This document shows positions 8,533-17,713 of a stretch of DNA of 64,000 nt, in pieces (position 1 is the stretch's first letter; every line of letters starts with the position of its first letter). The notes under the pieces are model-generated. The model was not told the DNA's origin, did no database searches, and was given only the letters and a program-made list of their open reading frames with translations. The DNA is taken from NCBI RefSeq assembly GCF_900107725.1, contig NZ_FNQO01000003.1, positions 124,001 to 188,000 of the forward strand, read 5' to 3'. The position numbers and the translations under genes were made by a program. Source of the DNA: Microbulbifer marinus. GTDB lineage: Bacteria; Pseudomonadota; Gammaproteobacteria; Pseudomonadales; Cellvibrionaceae.

Positions 8533-8664
8533 GCATAACGCCGCCAGCAGCGGCAGCTTGCATGGAGCACCTTTTGTGTAAAAATGAGCGAAGCGAACGC
8601 AAAAGGTGCGGAGTGTAAGCTGTCCAGCCCACGCAGTGGGCGATGCTGCCTGGCCTTGTTAGGA
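8533..8664 (-). other. attC site (132 bp)
   Basis: Bounded on the + strand by gcataac (8533-8539) and gttagga (8658-8664). Arms gcaccttttgtg and gcaaaaggtgc flank a loop aatgagcgaagcgaac. The end reads, on the - strand, taacaaggccaggcag, a sequence also present in the distant attC at 53027-53167. Confidence 0.93.
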
Positions 8665-8666
8665 GA

Positions 8667-9143
8667 TTACGCCGCAGAACTAGGAGCATAGCCTTTTTCT
8701 GAACTGCGAATACTTTTAGACAGAAATAGAACCACACCAACAGCAAATATATTTACCCCAACCTGCCAAGGCTGACCAGATTGCAATAGCGAGAATTTAA
8801 ACACACTACCAGCTTGAAAATTACCGGTAACGCTTAGGCCACTTAAATTTATAAAAACCGTAAGATGAAATCCACTAGTAAAGAAATATCCGAATATTGG
8901 ACTCCAAAATGCCGGTATTTGGAGACACCAAAATTTAGACAGACCTCGCTCAAACTTGGACAGGTTCTCAAGTACAGCTATCCCCAACCATACCCCCCAT
9001 GCATATAGGGCTGTGAAAGCGACGTAAATCAAAACGGGCATCACCCCACTAACACTCATCAGCTGCTCTGCACTTAGAACAACACCAGTGAAACTTCCTC
9101 CAAGAGTCAAAATACCTATGACTCTACGCTGGTAATTTTTCAT
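8667..9143 (-). CDS. Cassette-encoded multi-pass membrane protein
   Basis: A 158-aa protein with about four predicted transmembrane helices (around residues 9-29, 33-55, 75-100 and 125-143) separated by short loops, and no recognised domain. It begins MKNYQRRVIGILTLGGSF, 8 nt inside the cassette junction at attC 9149-9207, and its stop lies 2 nt from attC 8533-8664. The DNA is AT-rich compared with the chromosome to the right. Small polytopic membrane proteins without homologues are frequent integron cargo; I cannot assign a function. Confidence 0.72.
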   Translation of the reverse strand: MKNYQRRVIGILTLGGSFTGVVLSAEQLMSVSGVMPVLIYVAFTALYAWGVWLGIAVLENLSKFERGLSKFWCLQIPAFWSPIFGYFFTSGFHLTVFINLSGLSVTGNFQAGSVFKFSLLQSGQPWQVGVNIFAVGVVLFLSKSIRSSEKGYAPSSAA

Positions 9144-9148
9144 ACTTC

Positions 9149-9207
9149 TCCTAACGCCTCAAACAGACGCGCGCCTTGGCGCGTCGGCTTGCTTTGACTT
9201 GTTAAGC
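9149..9207 (-). other. attC site (59 bp)
   Basis: On the + strand from the ctaac end (9151-9155) of the downstream core to gttaagc (9201-9207), with arms gacgcgcgcc and ggcgcgtc and a minimal loop: the short classical 59-base-element size. It overlaps the 3' end of the first cassette's gene. Confidence 0.9.
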
Positions 9208-9557
9208 GCGACACGCCCACCCCAAAAGTACAGATAAATCACATTCGCTAGAACTGCTACCGCCATAAGGCCACTAAATAGATGATCGACTAGCAACTCA
9301 TTTAGCTTGTACAGCCACAGACTACACGGGAGAACTGTGTCTTCGTTAGGGGCACAGTGGATGATCATATAACGGTCAAATGGCACGTGTGTAAATGATA
9401 GGACGCTCGCTATTGAATATATTCCATAGGAAGCTAAGGCATTAACTCCAAGATTGTATGCTCCGCGCCCGCTCCAGCGCCAAAGAACTTTAGTCAAACA
9501 TACGAAAGCTAAAGGAGCGATGAAAATTGTCGACAGTATGAGGTTTTCGATGGTCAT
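9159..9557 (-). CDS. First-cassette membrane protein, unknown function
   Basis: A 132-aa protein starting MTIENLILSTIFIAPLAFVC. About three or four hydrophobic helices are visible (residues 5-22, 38-58 and 92-112 most clearly), with a loop containing HCAPNEDTVLPCSLW whose two cysteines could form a disulfide. No family recognised. This is the attI-proximal, and so the most recently inserted and best-expressed, cassette if standard integron logic holds. Its ATG is about 14-20 nt inside the attI junction, and its C-terminus is encoded within attC 9149-9207. Confidence 0.72.
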   Translation of the reverse strand: MTIENLILSTIFIAPLAFVCLTKVLWRWSGRGAYNLGVNALASYGIYSIASVLSFTHVPFDRYMIIHCAPNEDTVLPCSLWLYKLNELLVDHLFSGLMAVAVLANVIYLYFWGGRVALNKSKQADAPRRASV

Positions 9558-9570
9558 TATTTTTATGAGT

Positions 9571-9640
9571 GCTTAACAGTTTTGTTCACGAGCCTTGGGC
9601 TTTTGTTTCCGGGGGCTATTGTTTCCAAGTTCTCTTTCTA
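9571..9640 (-). other. attI recombination site
   Basis: The + strand reads gcttaac at 9571-9577, that is GTTAAGC on the - strand, preceded on that strand by GAACAAAACT. The arrangement parallels attI1, which ends AAAACAAAGTTAGGC. It lies between the integrase and the first cassette. The outer limit of attI cannot be set from sequence; 9640 is approximate. The 9558-9891 gap also contains an inverted repeat (attgtttcc near 9628 and ggaaacaat near 9660) of unknown role. Confidence 0.7.
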
Positions 9641-9834
9641 ACCTTTGGGAAACAATTCCTTTTAAAATCAATAGCTTGATATATTCCTGCAACAAAACTT
9701 GACCAGAAAAAGAAGCCATGGGCTCCTTTTTTCAGCGACTCTATGTCCCTATTCGCTAATGCCCGCCCCTTTAAAATCAGTTATTTAGCCTATCCGATCC
9801 CGAAAACACAAGCCATAGGCTTCTGTTCTCGGCA

Positions 9835-9863
9835 TTGACGGAAGCTGCCTGACTAACTACTGT
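9835..9863 (+). promoter_or_regulatory. Candidate intI promoter
   Basis: TTGACG (9835-9840), a 17-bp spacer, then TACTGT (9858-9863). The -35 is good and the -10 weak. The -10 overlaps the LexA box, the arrangement expected for SOS repression. The start codon is at 9892. Confidence 0.5.
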
Positions 9864-9875
9864 ATATAAAAACAG
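9860..9875 (+). promoter_or_regulatory. LexA (SOS) box upstream of intI
   Basis: CTGTATATAAAAACAG is a perfect CTGT-N8-ACAG LexA operator with an AT-rich centre. It lies 16 nt before the integrase ATG and over the candidate -10 element. It predicts that integrase expression rises during DNA damage or conjugative single-strand entry, as known for Vibrio and class 1 integrons. Confidence 0.88.
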
Positions 9876-9891
9876 TCCTGCGAGTGTTGTT

Positions 9892-10932
9892 ATGGATGAC
9901 ATCAGGCAAAGGGTGTCTGTGAGACCCGTACGATTTTTAGACAGGCTGCGTCTGCATATGCGTGAATCCGGGCTGGCGTATACCACTGAGCGCACCTATA
10001 TACACTGGATCAGGCGCTTCATTCTTTTTCATCGGAAACGGCACCCAAGTGACATGGGTATCCCGGAGGTAGAACACTTTCTTACCCACCTTTCGGAGGA
10101 TCGGGATTGCTCGGTGGGGACCCAGAGAATTGTGCTCAATGCACTGGTCTATCTCTATGTCCGTTTTCTGGAATTGTCATTGGATGGATTGGCTTTTACT
10201 CAGGCTAAGCGCCCGCGGCGGCTGCCCGTGGTTTATAGCCGCGCCGAAATCGCTTCTATCCTGTCCCACCTGAGCGGTGCCGGGCGGCTGCGGGTGCAGC
10301 TGTTGTATGGAGCCGGCCTGCGCTCGGCGAAATTGCTTTCTTTACGAGTGAAGGACATCGATTTCGCGAGCAACAACATTTTCGTTCGAGCCGGCAAGGG
10401 GAACAAGGACAGGACAACCATGTTGCCCCAGGCGCTGGTCGCAGACCTCAGGCGGCAGATTGAGCGCGTAGAGATACTGCACTCCCAGGATGTAGCGGAG
10501 GGCTTTGGGGAGGTTTACCTCCCGGATGCGCTGGCCCTCAAATACCCGAGCGCCTCGCGAGAGACCGCATGGCAATTCCTTTTCCCGGCATCCAGACTCG
10601 GGCCCTGCCCCCGCACAGGCGTTGTACGCCGGCACCACTTACATCCATCCGCGCTCGCGAAGCAGATACGCCGGGCGGTGAGGGCCGCGGGAATCCATAA
10701 ACCGGCTCGCGCCCATGCCTTTCGCCACAGCTTTGCCACACATCTGTTGGAGGCGGGGTACGACCTCAGGACGATTCAGGAGCTACTGGGCCACTCCGAC
10801 ATCAGCACGACGGAGATTTATACCCATGTGGTGAACCGTGGGGATAGGGGTGTGCAGAGCCCGGTGGATCGGCTGTCTCACGTGAATGCCGAGATCAGGG
10901 CACCGGCGGCAGGGTACCAGCTCGCAATCTGA
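9892..10932 (+). CDS. intI: Integron integrase IntI (tyrosine recombinase)
   Basis: A 346-aa tyrosine recombinase that integrates and excises cassettes at attI and attC. The N-terminal SAM-like domain covers about 10-95; the catalytic residues are R144, K169 or K172 in GKGNKDR, H275, R278, H301 and Y310 (TTEIYTHV). The IntI-specific insertion is visible at about 205-235 (EVYLPDALALKYPSA...WQFLFP), which separates it from XerC/D. Oddly, the residue three after R144, normally Glu in this superfamily (RxxE), is Lys147 (codon AAA, 10330-10332), one or two transitions from Glu; this may impair activity. The ATG at 9892 has a weak ribosome-binding site and an SOS box just upstream. It is convergent with groEL across a bidirectional terminator. 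Confidence 0.96.
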   Translation: MDDIRQRVSVRPVRFLDRLRLHMRESGLAYTTERTYIHWIRRFILFHRKRHPSDMGIPEVEHFLTHLSEDRDCSVGTQRIVLNALVYLYVRFLELSLDGLAFTQAKRPRRLPVVYSRAEIASILSHLSGAGRLRVQLLYGAGLRSAKLLSLRVKDIDFASNNIFVRAGKGNKDRTTMLPQALVADLRRQIERVEILHSQDVAEGFGEVYLPDALALKYPSASRETAWQFLFPASRLGPCPRTGVVRRHHLHPSALAKQIRRAVRAAGIHKPARAHAFRHSFATHLLEAGYDLRTIQELLGHSDISTTEIYTHVVNRGDRGVQSPVDRLSHVNAEIRAPAAGYQLAI

Positions 10933-10984
10933 ATGGGTTCAAAGCCGGCGCAGGAGTGTCTGCTGGCTAAATACAGCAGAAACG

Positions 10985-11011
10985 AAAAAGCCCCGCAGAT
11001 GCGGGGCTTTT
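10985..11011. terminator. Bidirectional Rho-independent terminator between intI and groEL
   Basis: A stem gccccgc/gcggggc with loop agat (10990-11007), flanked by an A-run on the left and a T-run on the right, so it can serve both converging genes. Confidence 0.88.
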
Positions 11012-11035
11012 CTTGGATAGGCTGGGAAAGCCGGC

Positions 11036-12688
<1,653 letters not shown>

Positions 12689-12738
12689 TCAAATTCTGTC
12701 TGCGAGTGAAGTAATAGCGGGGCGTGCAGCCCGGAAGC

Positions 12739-13032
12739 TTAGCCTTCCAGCACGCCGTAGATGTCGCCTTCGCTCATGATGATCAGCTCTTCGCCGTCCA
12801 CCTTGAGGGTGTTGCTGTCCGCGTAGCGACCGAACACTACGGTGTCGCCTACTTTCACAGACAGGGCGCGAACGTCGCCGTTGTCCAGCAGCTTGCCCTC
12901 ACCCACGGCTACCACTTCACCCTGGTTCGGCTTTTCTTTGGCAGCGCCCGGCAGCACGATACCGCCGGCTGACATAGCTTCTTCTTCCTTACGGCGCACT
13001 ACGACGCGGTCGTGTAAAGGACGAATTTTCAT
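12739..13032 (-). CDS. groS: Co-chaperonin GroES (Hsp10)
   Basis: A 97-aa co-chaperonin that caps the GroEL ring as a heptamer. It starts [10 protein letters not shown], aligned with E. coli GroES ([10 protein letters not shown]); the longer reading from 13047 adds five residues that the family lacks, and the GGAGAA upstream of 13032 serves as ribosome-binding site. The mobile loop [20 protein letters not shown] and the C-terminal [10 protein letters not shown] are present. First gene of the groESL operon. Confidence 0.98.
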   Translation of the reverse strand: MKIRPLHDRVVVRRKEEEAMSAGGIVLPGAAKEKPNQGEVVAVGEGKLLDNGDVRALSVKVGDTVVFGRYADSNTLKVDGEELIIMSEGDIYGVLEG

Positions 13033-13154
13033 GGATAAGTTCTCCATTGAGTCGTTTCTTAAGGTTTTTTCAACAGGCTCCGGCCTCTGCGGCCGGTGAC
13101 CTAACGCCCCGCTCTGACCGGCAGAACCGGGGCAAAATTCAGGCGTGCACCCTA

Positions 13155-13180
13155 TCTATGGGCGCACAAGTGGATTTCAA
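13155..13180 (-). promoter_or_regulatory. Sigma-32-like heat-shock promoter of groESL
   Basis: On the - strand TTGAAA (13175-13180), a 12-nt spacer, then CCCATAGA (13155-13162). This approximates the CTTGAAA/CCCCATNT heat-shock consensus and sits about 120 nt upstream of groES. Confidence 0.55.
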
Positions 13181-13237
13181 CAGCGGCAGATAAAAAATCT
13201 GTGAATTTGAAGTGAAACAGGGGCAAGTGATCAAAAA

Positions 13238-13729
13238 TCAGTCAAGCCGATCGGGATCATTCTTGTCTTTGCGGTCGGAGTGACGGTTTTCTCGGGAATA
13301 GTCACCCTCGATCACATCGCGATCGCCGCGGCGCTGCTGCCGGTGTGGCGCACCGTGTACGTCGAAGCCCGGGCGGATCACCACCACATGCTTCAGGATT
13401 CGCCCCAGTAACAGCTGGCGCAGCCCCGGGATCAGGCAGGCAAAGCCGAGGGCATCGGTAAAGAAACCGGGGGTCAGCAGCAGTGCGCCACCCACGGCCA
13501 GGAAGATACCTTCCACCATTTCCCGTGCCGGCAGCTCACCGGCCTGCATTTTCTGCTGGGCGCGCATCACGGTGGAGAGCCCCTGGCGGCGCAACAGCGC
13601 CAGCCCCACTACTGCGGTCAGCAGCACCAGGCCGATTGTCGGCAAAGCGCCAATTTCCCGGCCCACGGTGATCAATAGCCACATCTCGAGTATGGGCACG
13701 ACGATAAACATCAGAAGCAGTGGGCGCAT
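13238..13729 (-). CDS. fxsA: FxsA family membrane protein
   Basis: A 163-aa FxsA-family protein. E. coli FxsA is an inner-membrane protein whose overproduction relieves F-plasmid exclusion of phage T7; its cellular role is unclear. The start at 13727-13729 (MRPLLLMFIVVPILEMW) has an AAGGA site 8 nt upstream and matches family N-termini. Predicted helices are at about 2-20 and 25-45 and in the central FLAVGGALLLTPGFFTDALGF signature region (70-95). The C-terminal 45 residues are hydrophilic and highly charged, ending in a run of R, D and K residues. It lies just upstream of groES on the same strand, an arrangement also seen in enterobacteria. Confidence 0.92.
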   Translation of the reverse strand: MRPLLLMFIVVPILEMWLLITVGREIGALPTIGLVLLTAVVGLALLRRQGLSTVMRAQQKMQAGELPAREMVEGIFLAVGGALLLTPGFFTDALGFACLIPGLRQLLLGRILKHVVVIRPGFDVHGAPHRQQRRGDRDVIEGDYSRENRHSDRKDKNDPDRLD

Positions 13730-13871
13730 GGAGGGGGTCCTTTTGCAGTCATTCGCTTGGTGAATCGGGCGAATCCGGGTATTTTCGATATGCTGTAGTA
13801 AATGAGGGATGGTGGCAAATACTTCAAGGCGCCGCATTCAACTCGGCGCGCCGCAAGCAACGGAGGCTTTG

Positions 13872-15020
13872 ATGGCAAGCGAGCAGCAGGAGACCATGGA
13901 GGTACCTAGCATTGGCCGCAGTCGCCACCTGGTGGACGACATTCTGGCAGCGGCGGATATCCGCATTAATGGCGACAGGCCCTGGGATATGCGCCTGCAT
14001 CGCGAAGAGGCGCTGGATGAAATCATCGCCCGCCACAGTCTCGGCCTCGGCGAGAGCTATATGCGCGGCGACTGGGATGTACCGGCACTGGACCAGTTTT
14101 TCTACCGTATCCTCAGAGCCGACCTGCCCCGCCACATCAAGCCGTGGCGCAATGTATGGCGCATTCTGCGCAGTTACCTGATCAACTTGCAGAGCCGCCG
14201 CCGCGCCTTTGAGGTCGGTGAACGCCACTACGACCTCGGCAACGACTTCTACCAAGCCATGCTCGACAGCCGCCTGACCTACAGCTGCGGCTACTGGCGG
14301 CAGGCTGAAACGCTGGAGGAGGCACAGACCGCGAAGCTGGACCTGATCTGCCGCAAGCTGGACCTGCAGCCCGGCATGCGGCTGCTGGATATCGGCTGCG
14401 GCTGGGGCAGCCTGGTGAGCTACGCGGCGCAGAAGTACGGTGTGGAGTGCGTCGGGGTAACGGTTTCCCGCGAGCAGCATGCCTATATCGCCGAACACTA
14501 CGCGGACCTGCCGATCACCGTGCACCTGCAGGATTACCGCTGCCTGGATCAGCCCTTCGATCGTATCGCCAGTGTCGGCATGTTCGAACATGTCGGCCGC
14601 AAGAACCACCGCACGTTTATGCAGGTGGCCAAGCGCTGCCTGGAGAAAAGCGGCCTGTTACTGCTGCACACCATCGGCAAGAACCAGCGCCGCTCCAACA
14701 TCGATCCCTGGATCGACAAGTACATTTTCCCCAACGGCGACCTGCCCGCCGCCGGCCAGATCGGTGATGCCGCGGACCGGCTACTGACCTGTGAGGACCT
14801 GCACAACTTCGGCAGCGATTACGACAAGACGCTGATGGCCTGGCATGAAAACTTCGAACAGAACTGGGAGCGCTTCGCCGACCGCTACGGCCAGCGTTTC
14901 TACCGCATGTGGCGCTACTACCTACTGTCCTGCGCTGGTGCCTTCCGCGCGCGGCATATTCAGCTGTGGCAGTGGATGTTTTCCGACAGGTTGCCTGGCG
15001 GAGTGGAGCGGGTTTCCTGA
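13872..15020 (+). CDS. cfa: Cyclopropane-fatty-acyl-phospholipid synthase
   Basis: A 382-aa enzyme, the same length as E. coli Cfa. It transfers a methylene group from S-adenosylmethionine to the double bond of unsaturated phospholipid acyl chains, making membranes more acid- and stress-resistant. Start chosen at ATG 13872, preceded by GGAGG; the frame also has an upstream ATG at 13809 without support. Visible features are the N-terminal lipid-binding domain, the SAM motif LLDIGCGWG (about residues 169-177), the bicarbonate/active-site motif EHVGRKNH, and SCAGAFRARHIQLWQ at the C-terminus. Stand-alone gene with a strong terminator; convergent with the SDR gene. Confidence 0.97.
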   Translation: MASEQQETMEVPSIGRSRHLVDDILAAADIRINGDRPWDMRLHREEALDEIIARHSLGLGESYMRGDWDVPALDQFFYRILRADLPRHIKPWRNVWRILRSYLINLQSRRRAFEVGERHYDLGNDFYQAMLDSRLTYSCGYWRQAETLEEAQTAKLDLICRKLDLQPGMRLLDIGCGWGSLVSYAAQKYGVECVGVTVSREQHAYIAEHYADLPITVHLQDYRCLDQPFDRIASVGMFEHVGRKNHRTFMQVAKRCLEKSGLLLLHTIGKNQRRSNIDPWIDKYIFPNGDLPAAGQIGDAADRLLTCEDLHNFGSDYDKTLMAWHENFEQNWERFADRYGQRFYRMWRYYLLSCAGAFRARHIQLWQWMFSDRLPGGVERVS

Positions 15021-15033
15021 GGCTGCCGTGAAA

Positions 15034-15070
15034 TAAAAAAGGGCGAACCCGGAGTTCGCCCTTTATCTTT
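15034..15070. terminator. Bidirectional terminator between cfa and the SDR gene
   Basis: Stem gggcgaac/gttcgccc with loop ccgga (15041-15061), A-rich on the left and T-rich (tttatcttt) on the right. Confidence 0.88.
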
Positions 15071-15091
15071 CTCTTGTCCGTCGCAGTGACG

Positions 15092-15853
15092 TCAGATGCG
15101 CGCCCCGCCGTCGATATCCATCACGCGGCCGGAGACAAAATCGTTTTCGAGGATGAATGCCACGGTGGAGGCGATTTCGTCCTGCTCACCCAGGCGGCGC
15201 AGCGGCACCTGCTTGACCAGACTGTCGAGGATTTCCGGACGCATCTGCGCGACCATGTCGGTGCCGATAAACCCGGGGGCAATGGCGGCCACACGCACAC
15301 CGTAGCGGGCCAGCTCCCGCGCCCAGGTCACGGTCATGGCGGCGACGCCGGCCTTGCTCGCGGAGTAGTTCGTCTGGCCCATGTTGCCGGCTCGGGACAG
15401 GCTGGAGATATTCACGATCACGCCGCCCTGACCACTTTCCGCCATGATGCCCGCCGCGGCGCGGCCACAGAGGAATACGCCGGTCAGGTTGACGTCGATT
15501 ACCGACTGCCACTGGGACAGGGACATGCGGTCGGTGACCTTGCCGTCTTTGCACTTCAGCAGCAGGCCGTCGCGCATGATACCGGCGTTGTTCACCAATA
15601 CCTGCAGCCCACCGAAATCCTTGGCGATCTGTGCGAAGCCGTTGTCCACTTCATCTTCCTTGGCCACGTTGATCACGTAGCTGCGCGCTTCGGCCCCGTG
15701 TTGCTTGCAGGCTTCGACGCTCTGCTGCAGGCCTTCCTCGTTGACGTCGATCAGTGCCAGGCGCGCGCCGTGCTTGGCCAGGTATTCGGCCATGGCGCGG
15801 CCCAGCCCCTGACCTGCGCCGGTGATGGCTACGATGCTGTCGGCGATTTGCAT
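15092..15853 (-). CDS. SDR family NAD(P)-dependent oxidoreductase (FabG-like)
   Basis: A 253-aa classical short-chain dehydrogenase/reductase. The Rossmann glycine motif is TGAGQGLG (about residues 11-18), then NNAG (about 89-92), the catalytic Ser in NISSLSR, and the YxxxK pair in YSASK. The C-terminal PGFIGTDMV and GRVMDIDGG segments are typical of FabG-like 3-oxoacyl reductases, but many SDRs of this form have other substrates, so I do not call fabG. A GAGGA site precedes the ATG at 15853. It is alone between two terminating regions. Confidence 0.92.
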   Translation of the reverse strand: MQIADSIVAITGAGQGLGRAMAEYLAKHGARLALIDVNEEGLQQSVEACKQHGAEARSYVINVAKEDEVDNGFAQIAKDFGGLQVLVNNAGIMRDGLLLKCKDGKVTDRMSLSQWQSVIDVNLTGVFLCGRAAAGIMAESGQGGVIVNISSLSRAGNMGQTNYSASKAGVAAMTVTWARELARYGVRVAAIAPGFIGTDMVAQMRPEILDSLVKQVPLRRLGEQDEIASTVAFILENDFVSGRVMDIDGGARI

Positions 15854-15928
15854 GTCGGATTCCTCATCTTCGATTTCGTTATTTTCGTACCTACCCGGCC
15901 CTATGCTGCAGGCGCGGGGTCTAAGCGG

Positions 15929-16960
15929 TTACCACTGATAGCCGACCCCGACCGTCACCTTGGTATCCTCTTTTTCCAGATCCAGTGAGGGCGTGTTGTC
16001 GTACAGCCAGTGATAGGCGACTTCCATCAGCAGACCCTCCACCAGCGGTGTGCGCAGGCCCAGTTTGGCATTCGCCTGGTAGTCCTCGCTGCGGTCGAGG
16101 GACTGCAGGGTTTCCTGGTCAAAGTAGATTTCCGGCCCCAGCGCGAACTTGTAGCGGTAGTTCAGCGCCAGTCGTCCGGCCGCGTAGCGGTCGTCCTGGT
16201 CTTCGCTCAGGGCGGAATCGATAAAATCTTCCTGCAGGCTACTGATACCACCCTGCAGGGAGAAAGCCGTCTTCTCGGTGTCATAAAACAGGTAACCGAG
16301 GCCGAGACCCAGGGTAGTGCCGAGGTCCAGATTACGCGCCTCTTCCCGCTGCAGTTCGCTGTTGGCCGCGGCAAACCACTTTTCGGCGAAGATCCAGCGC
16401 AGATTGTAGGCCAGCAGGTACTTCTCCAGCCCCTCTACCTCTTGATTGCTCTGGCTCTGATAGAGCGCGTTGATCAGGTGGTGGAAATCACCGTGGCGCA
16501 CATCCAGGTTGACATTGACATCCAGATCTTCGCGCTCGCGGTTGCCGTGCTCAAAGACACCGCCAGCATTGACGTTGCCGTGGAACGCCACCGGATCGCC
16601 GACGAAGTTGATATAGGGTTCAGCGCGGTCGATGGCCGGGAAGTCCATCACCCAGCCGGCGCCCTCGTCGCAGTAGAGTTCCCACTGCTCGCGGCGATGC
16701 CCGGCCAGGGCACAGGGGCCCTCGCGACCGGCGATCTTCAGGTCGACATCCACGTCCATGGACACGATCTTTGACTTCTCGATCTTGATCTCGCCAAACG
16801 TCTCGGATTTCCACACCACATGCTCTCTCTCGACGACCACCAGTTCACCGTGAACTCGGTCGCCGTTGCTCAGCGTCAGCACGCCGGCTGTGGCATGCAG
16901 CGAGACAACGGCAAGAAAAAACAGCAAGATAGACGACAGACGTCGGACAGCAGGAAACAC
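15929..16960 (-). CDS. DUF481 outer-membrane protein
   Basis: A 343-aa secreted protein of the DUF481 (YdiY-like) family. The signal peptide is at about 1-26 (LLFFLAVVSLHATAG). A short N-terminal domain (VLTLSNGDRVHGELVVVEREHVVWKS region) precedes a C-terminal beta-barrel-like region rich in alternating aromatic/polar strands, ending with VTVGVGYQW, a terminal aromatic typical of BAM-inserted barrels. Function unknown; DUF481 proteins are salt- or acid-induced outer membrane proteins in some gammaproteobacteria. The gene is separate from the SDR gene (75-nt gap, same strand), so co-transcription is possible. Confidence 0.88.
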   Translation of the reverse strand: MFPAVRRLSSILLFFLAVVSLHATAGVLTLSNGDRVHGELVVVEREHVVWKSETFGEIKIEKSKIVSMDVDVDLKIAGREGPCALAGHRREQWELYCDEGAGWVMDFPAIDRAEPYINFVGDPVAFHGNVNAGGVFEHGNREREDLDVNVNLDVRHGDFHHLINALYQSQSNQEVEGLEKYLLAYNLRWIFAEKWFAAANSELQREEARNLDLGTTLGLGLGYLFYDTEKTAFSLQGGISSLQEDFIDSALSEDQDDRYAAGRLALNYRYKFALGPEIYFDQETLQSLDRSEDYQANAKLGLRTPLVEGLLMEVAYHWLYDNTPSLDLEKEDTKVTVGVGYQW

Positions 16961-17114
16961 AGGAAAAACCTTGGAATTATCAGGGATTATTTAACAGCGG
17001 ATTTGTCTGTGGAGAACAACGTACAAACAGACGGTAATGATGCCACATCTAGCCCGGACATTGCATCGCGGCCGAATACAAATCGAGACTTGAAAGTTTC
17101 CCCGGGGGGCGACC

Positions 17115-17450
17115 TTGACTTCACATCGTTCGGATGAAGATTGCGCGACACGGAGCGATGCCCGAGCCAGGATCTATAGCGTGCTCGCAGCGGTGCCGCG
17201 GGGCCGGGTCATCACCTATGGCGACCTGGCGGAAATGGCCGGCTATCCGCGCGCGGCGCGGCTCGCTGGCCAGACACTGCGCAAGCTGCCGCGGGATACC
17301 AAACTGCCCTGGCACCGGGTGATCAACGCCCAGGGACGCATTTCCCTGCCCGAGCCGGGCGCACAGCGCCAAAGGGAGAAACTGGAAAAAGAGGGTGTCG
17401 CTTTCCTGCGCGGCCGCGTGGACATGCGCAAGTACCGCTGGCGGCCCTAG
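17115..17450 (+). CDS. Alkyltransferase-like protein (ATL), MGMT family without the active Cys
   Basis: A 111-aa protein homologous to the C-terminal DNA-binding domain of O6-alkylguanine-DNA alkyltransferase. The acceptor motif PCHRV of active enzymes is PWHRV here (W66), the mark of ATL proteins, which bind O6-alkylguanine, flip the base and recruit nucleotide-excision repair rather than remove the alkyl group. The helix-turn-helix part RGRVITYGDLAEMAGYPRAAR is intact. The start is a TTG at 17115 behind GGGGGG; no ATG lies in frame. The TAG stop (17448-17450) coincides with the target-site duplication of a MITE directly downstream. Confidence 0.93.
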   Translation: MTSHRSDEDCATRSDARARIYSVLAAVPRGRVITYGDLAEMAGYPRAARLAGQTLRKLPRDTKLPWHRVINAQGRISLPEPGAQRQREKLEKEGVAFLRGRVDMRKYRWRP

Positions 17451-17713
17451 GGCCTGTTGACACTAAATTCGATAGCCGCGTTGCCGCCCCAAAACGGGCC
17501 AGGCAAGGCGCGAGGAGCGTGGTTTAGCAGGCTAAATGAGCGATGAGCAACGCGGCATGGCCCGTTTTGGGGCGCAACCCGAAGGGACGGGGCCGTTTTT
17601 CCGCAATGCTGCGTTGCAGTTCGCTTATGTGGCGAGCCACACGGCGCTCGCTACGCCTTGCCTTGCGAAAAAACGGCCTCCGTCGCGGCCATCGAATTTA
17701 GTGCCAACAGGCC
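17451..17713. mobile_element. MITE-like element with 23-bp terminal inverted repeats
   Basis: A 263-bp non-coding element. The left end begins ggcctgttgacactaaat and the right end, on the opposite strand, begins ggcctgttggcactaaat; the 23-bp ends differ at one base. It is flanked by a CTAG direct repeat (17447-17450 and 17714-17717). Internal inverted segments (ccccaaaacgggcca and tggcccgttttgggg) add secondary structure. There is no transposase, so it must be mobilised in trans. It sits exactly between the stop codons of two convergent genes. Confidence 0.85.

Larger units (their letters stand above)
1..10932. mobile_element. Sedentary chromosomal integron (intI, attI and cassette array)
   Basis: A + strand integron integrase lies at 9892-10932. 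Left of it, nine cassettes run away from it on the - strand, each with a single gene or operon starting close to the preceding recombination core and ending near or inside the next attC site. Eight attC sites of 53-144 bp are visible, all in the same orientation, with 7-bp boxes of GTTRRRY/RYYYAAC type and imperfect internal palindromes. The first cassette junction (attI side) is near 9576. The cassettes are visibly more AT-rich than the groEL side, as expected of acquired genes. The array continues past base 1, so total size is unknown. Integrase divergent from the array with attI between them is the standard integron layout. Confidence 0.93.

Noticed and set aside
210..8664. CRISPR array
   Set aside because: The repeated sequences are unequal-length attC sites 60-6000 bp apart, not uniform short repeats with spacers, and no cas gene is present.
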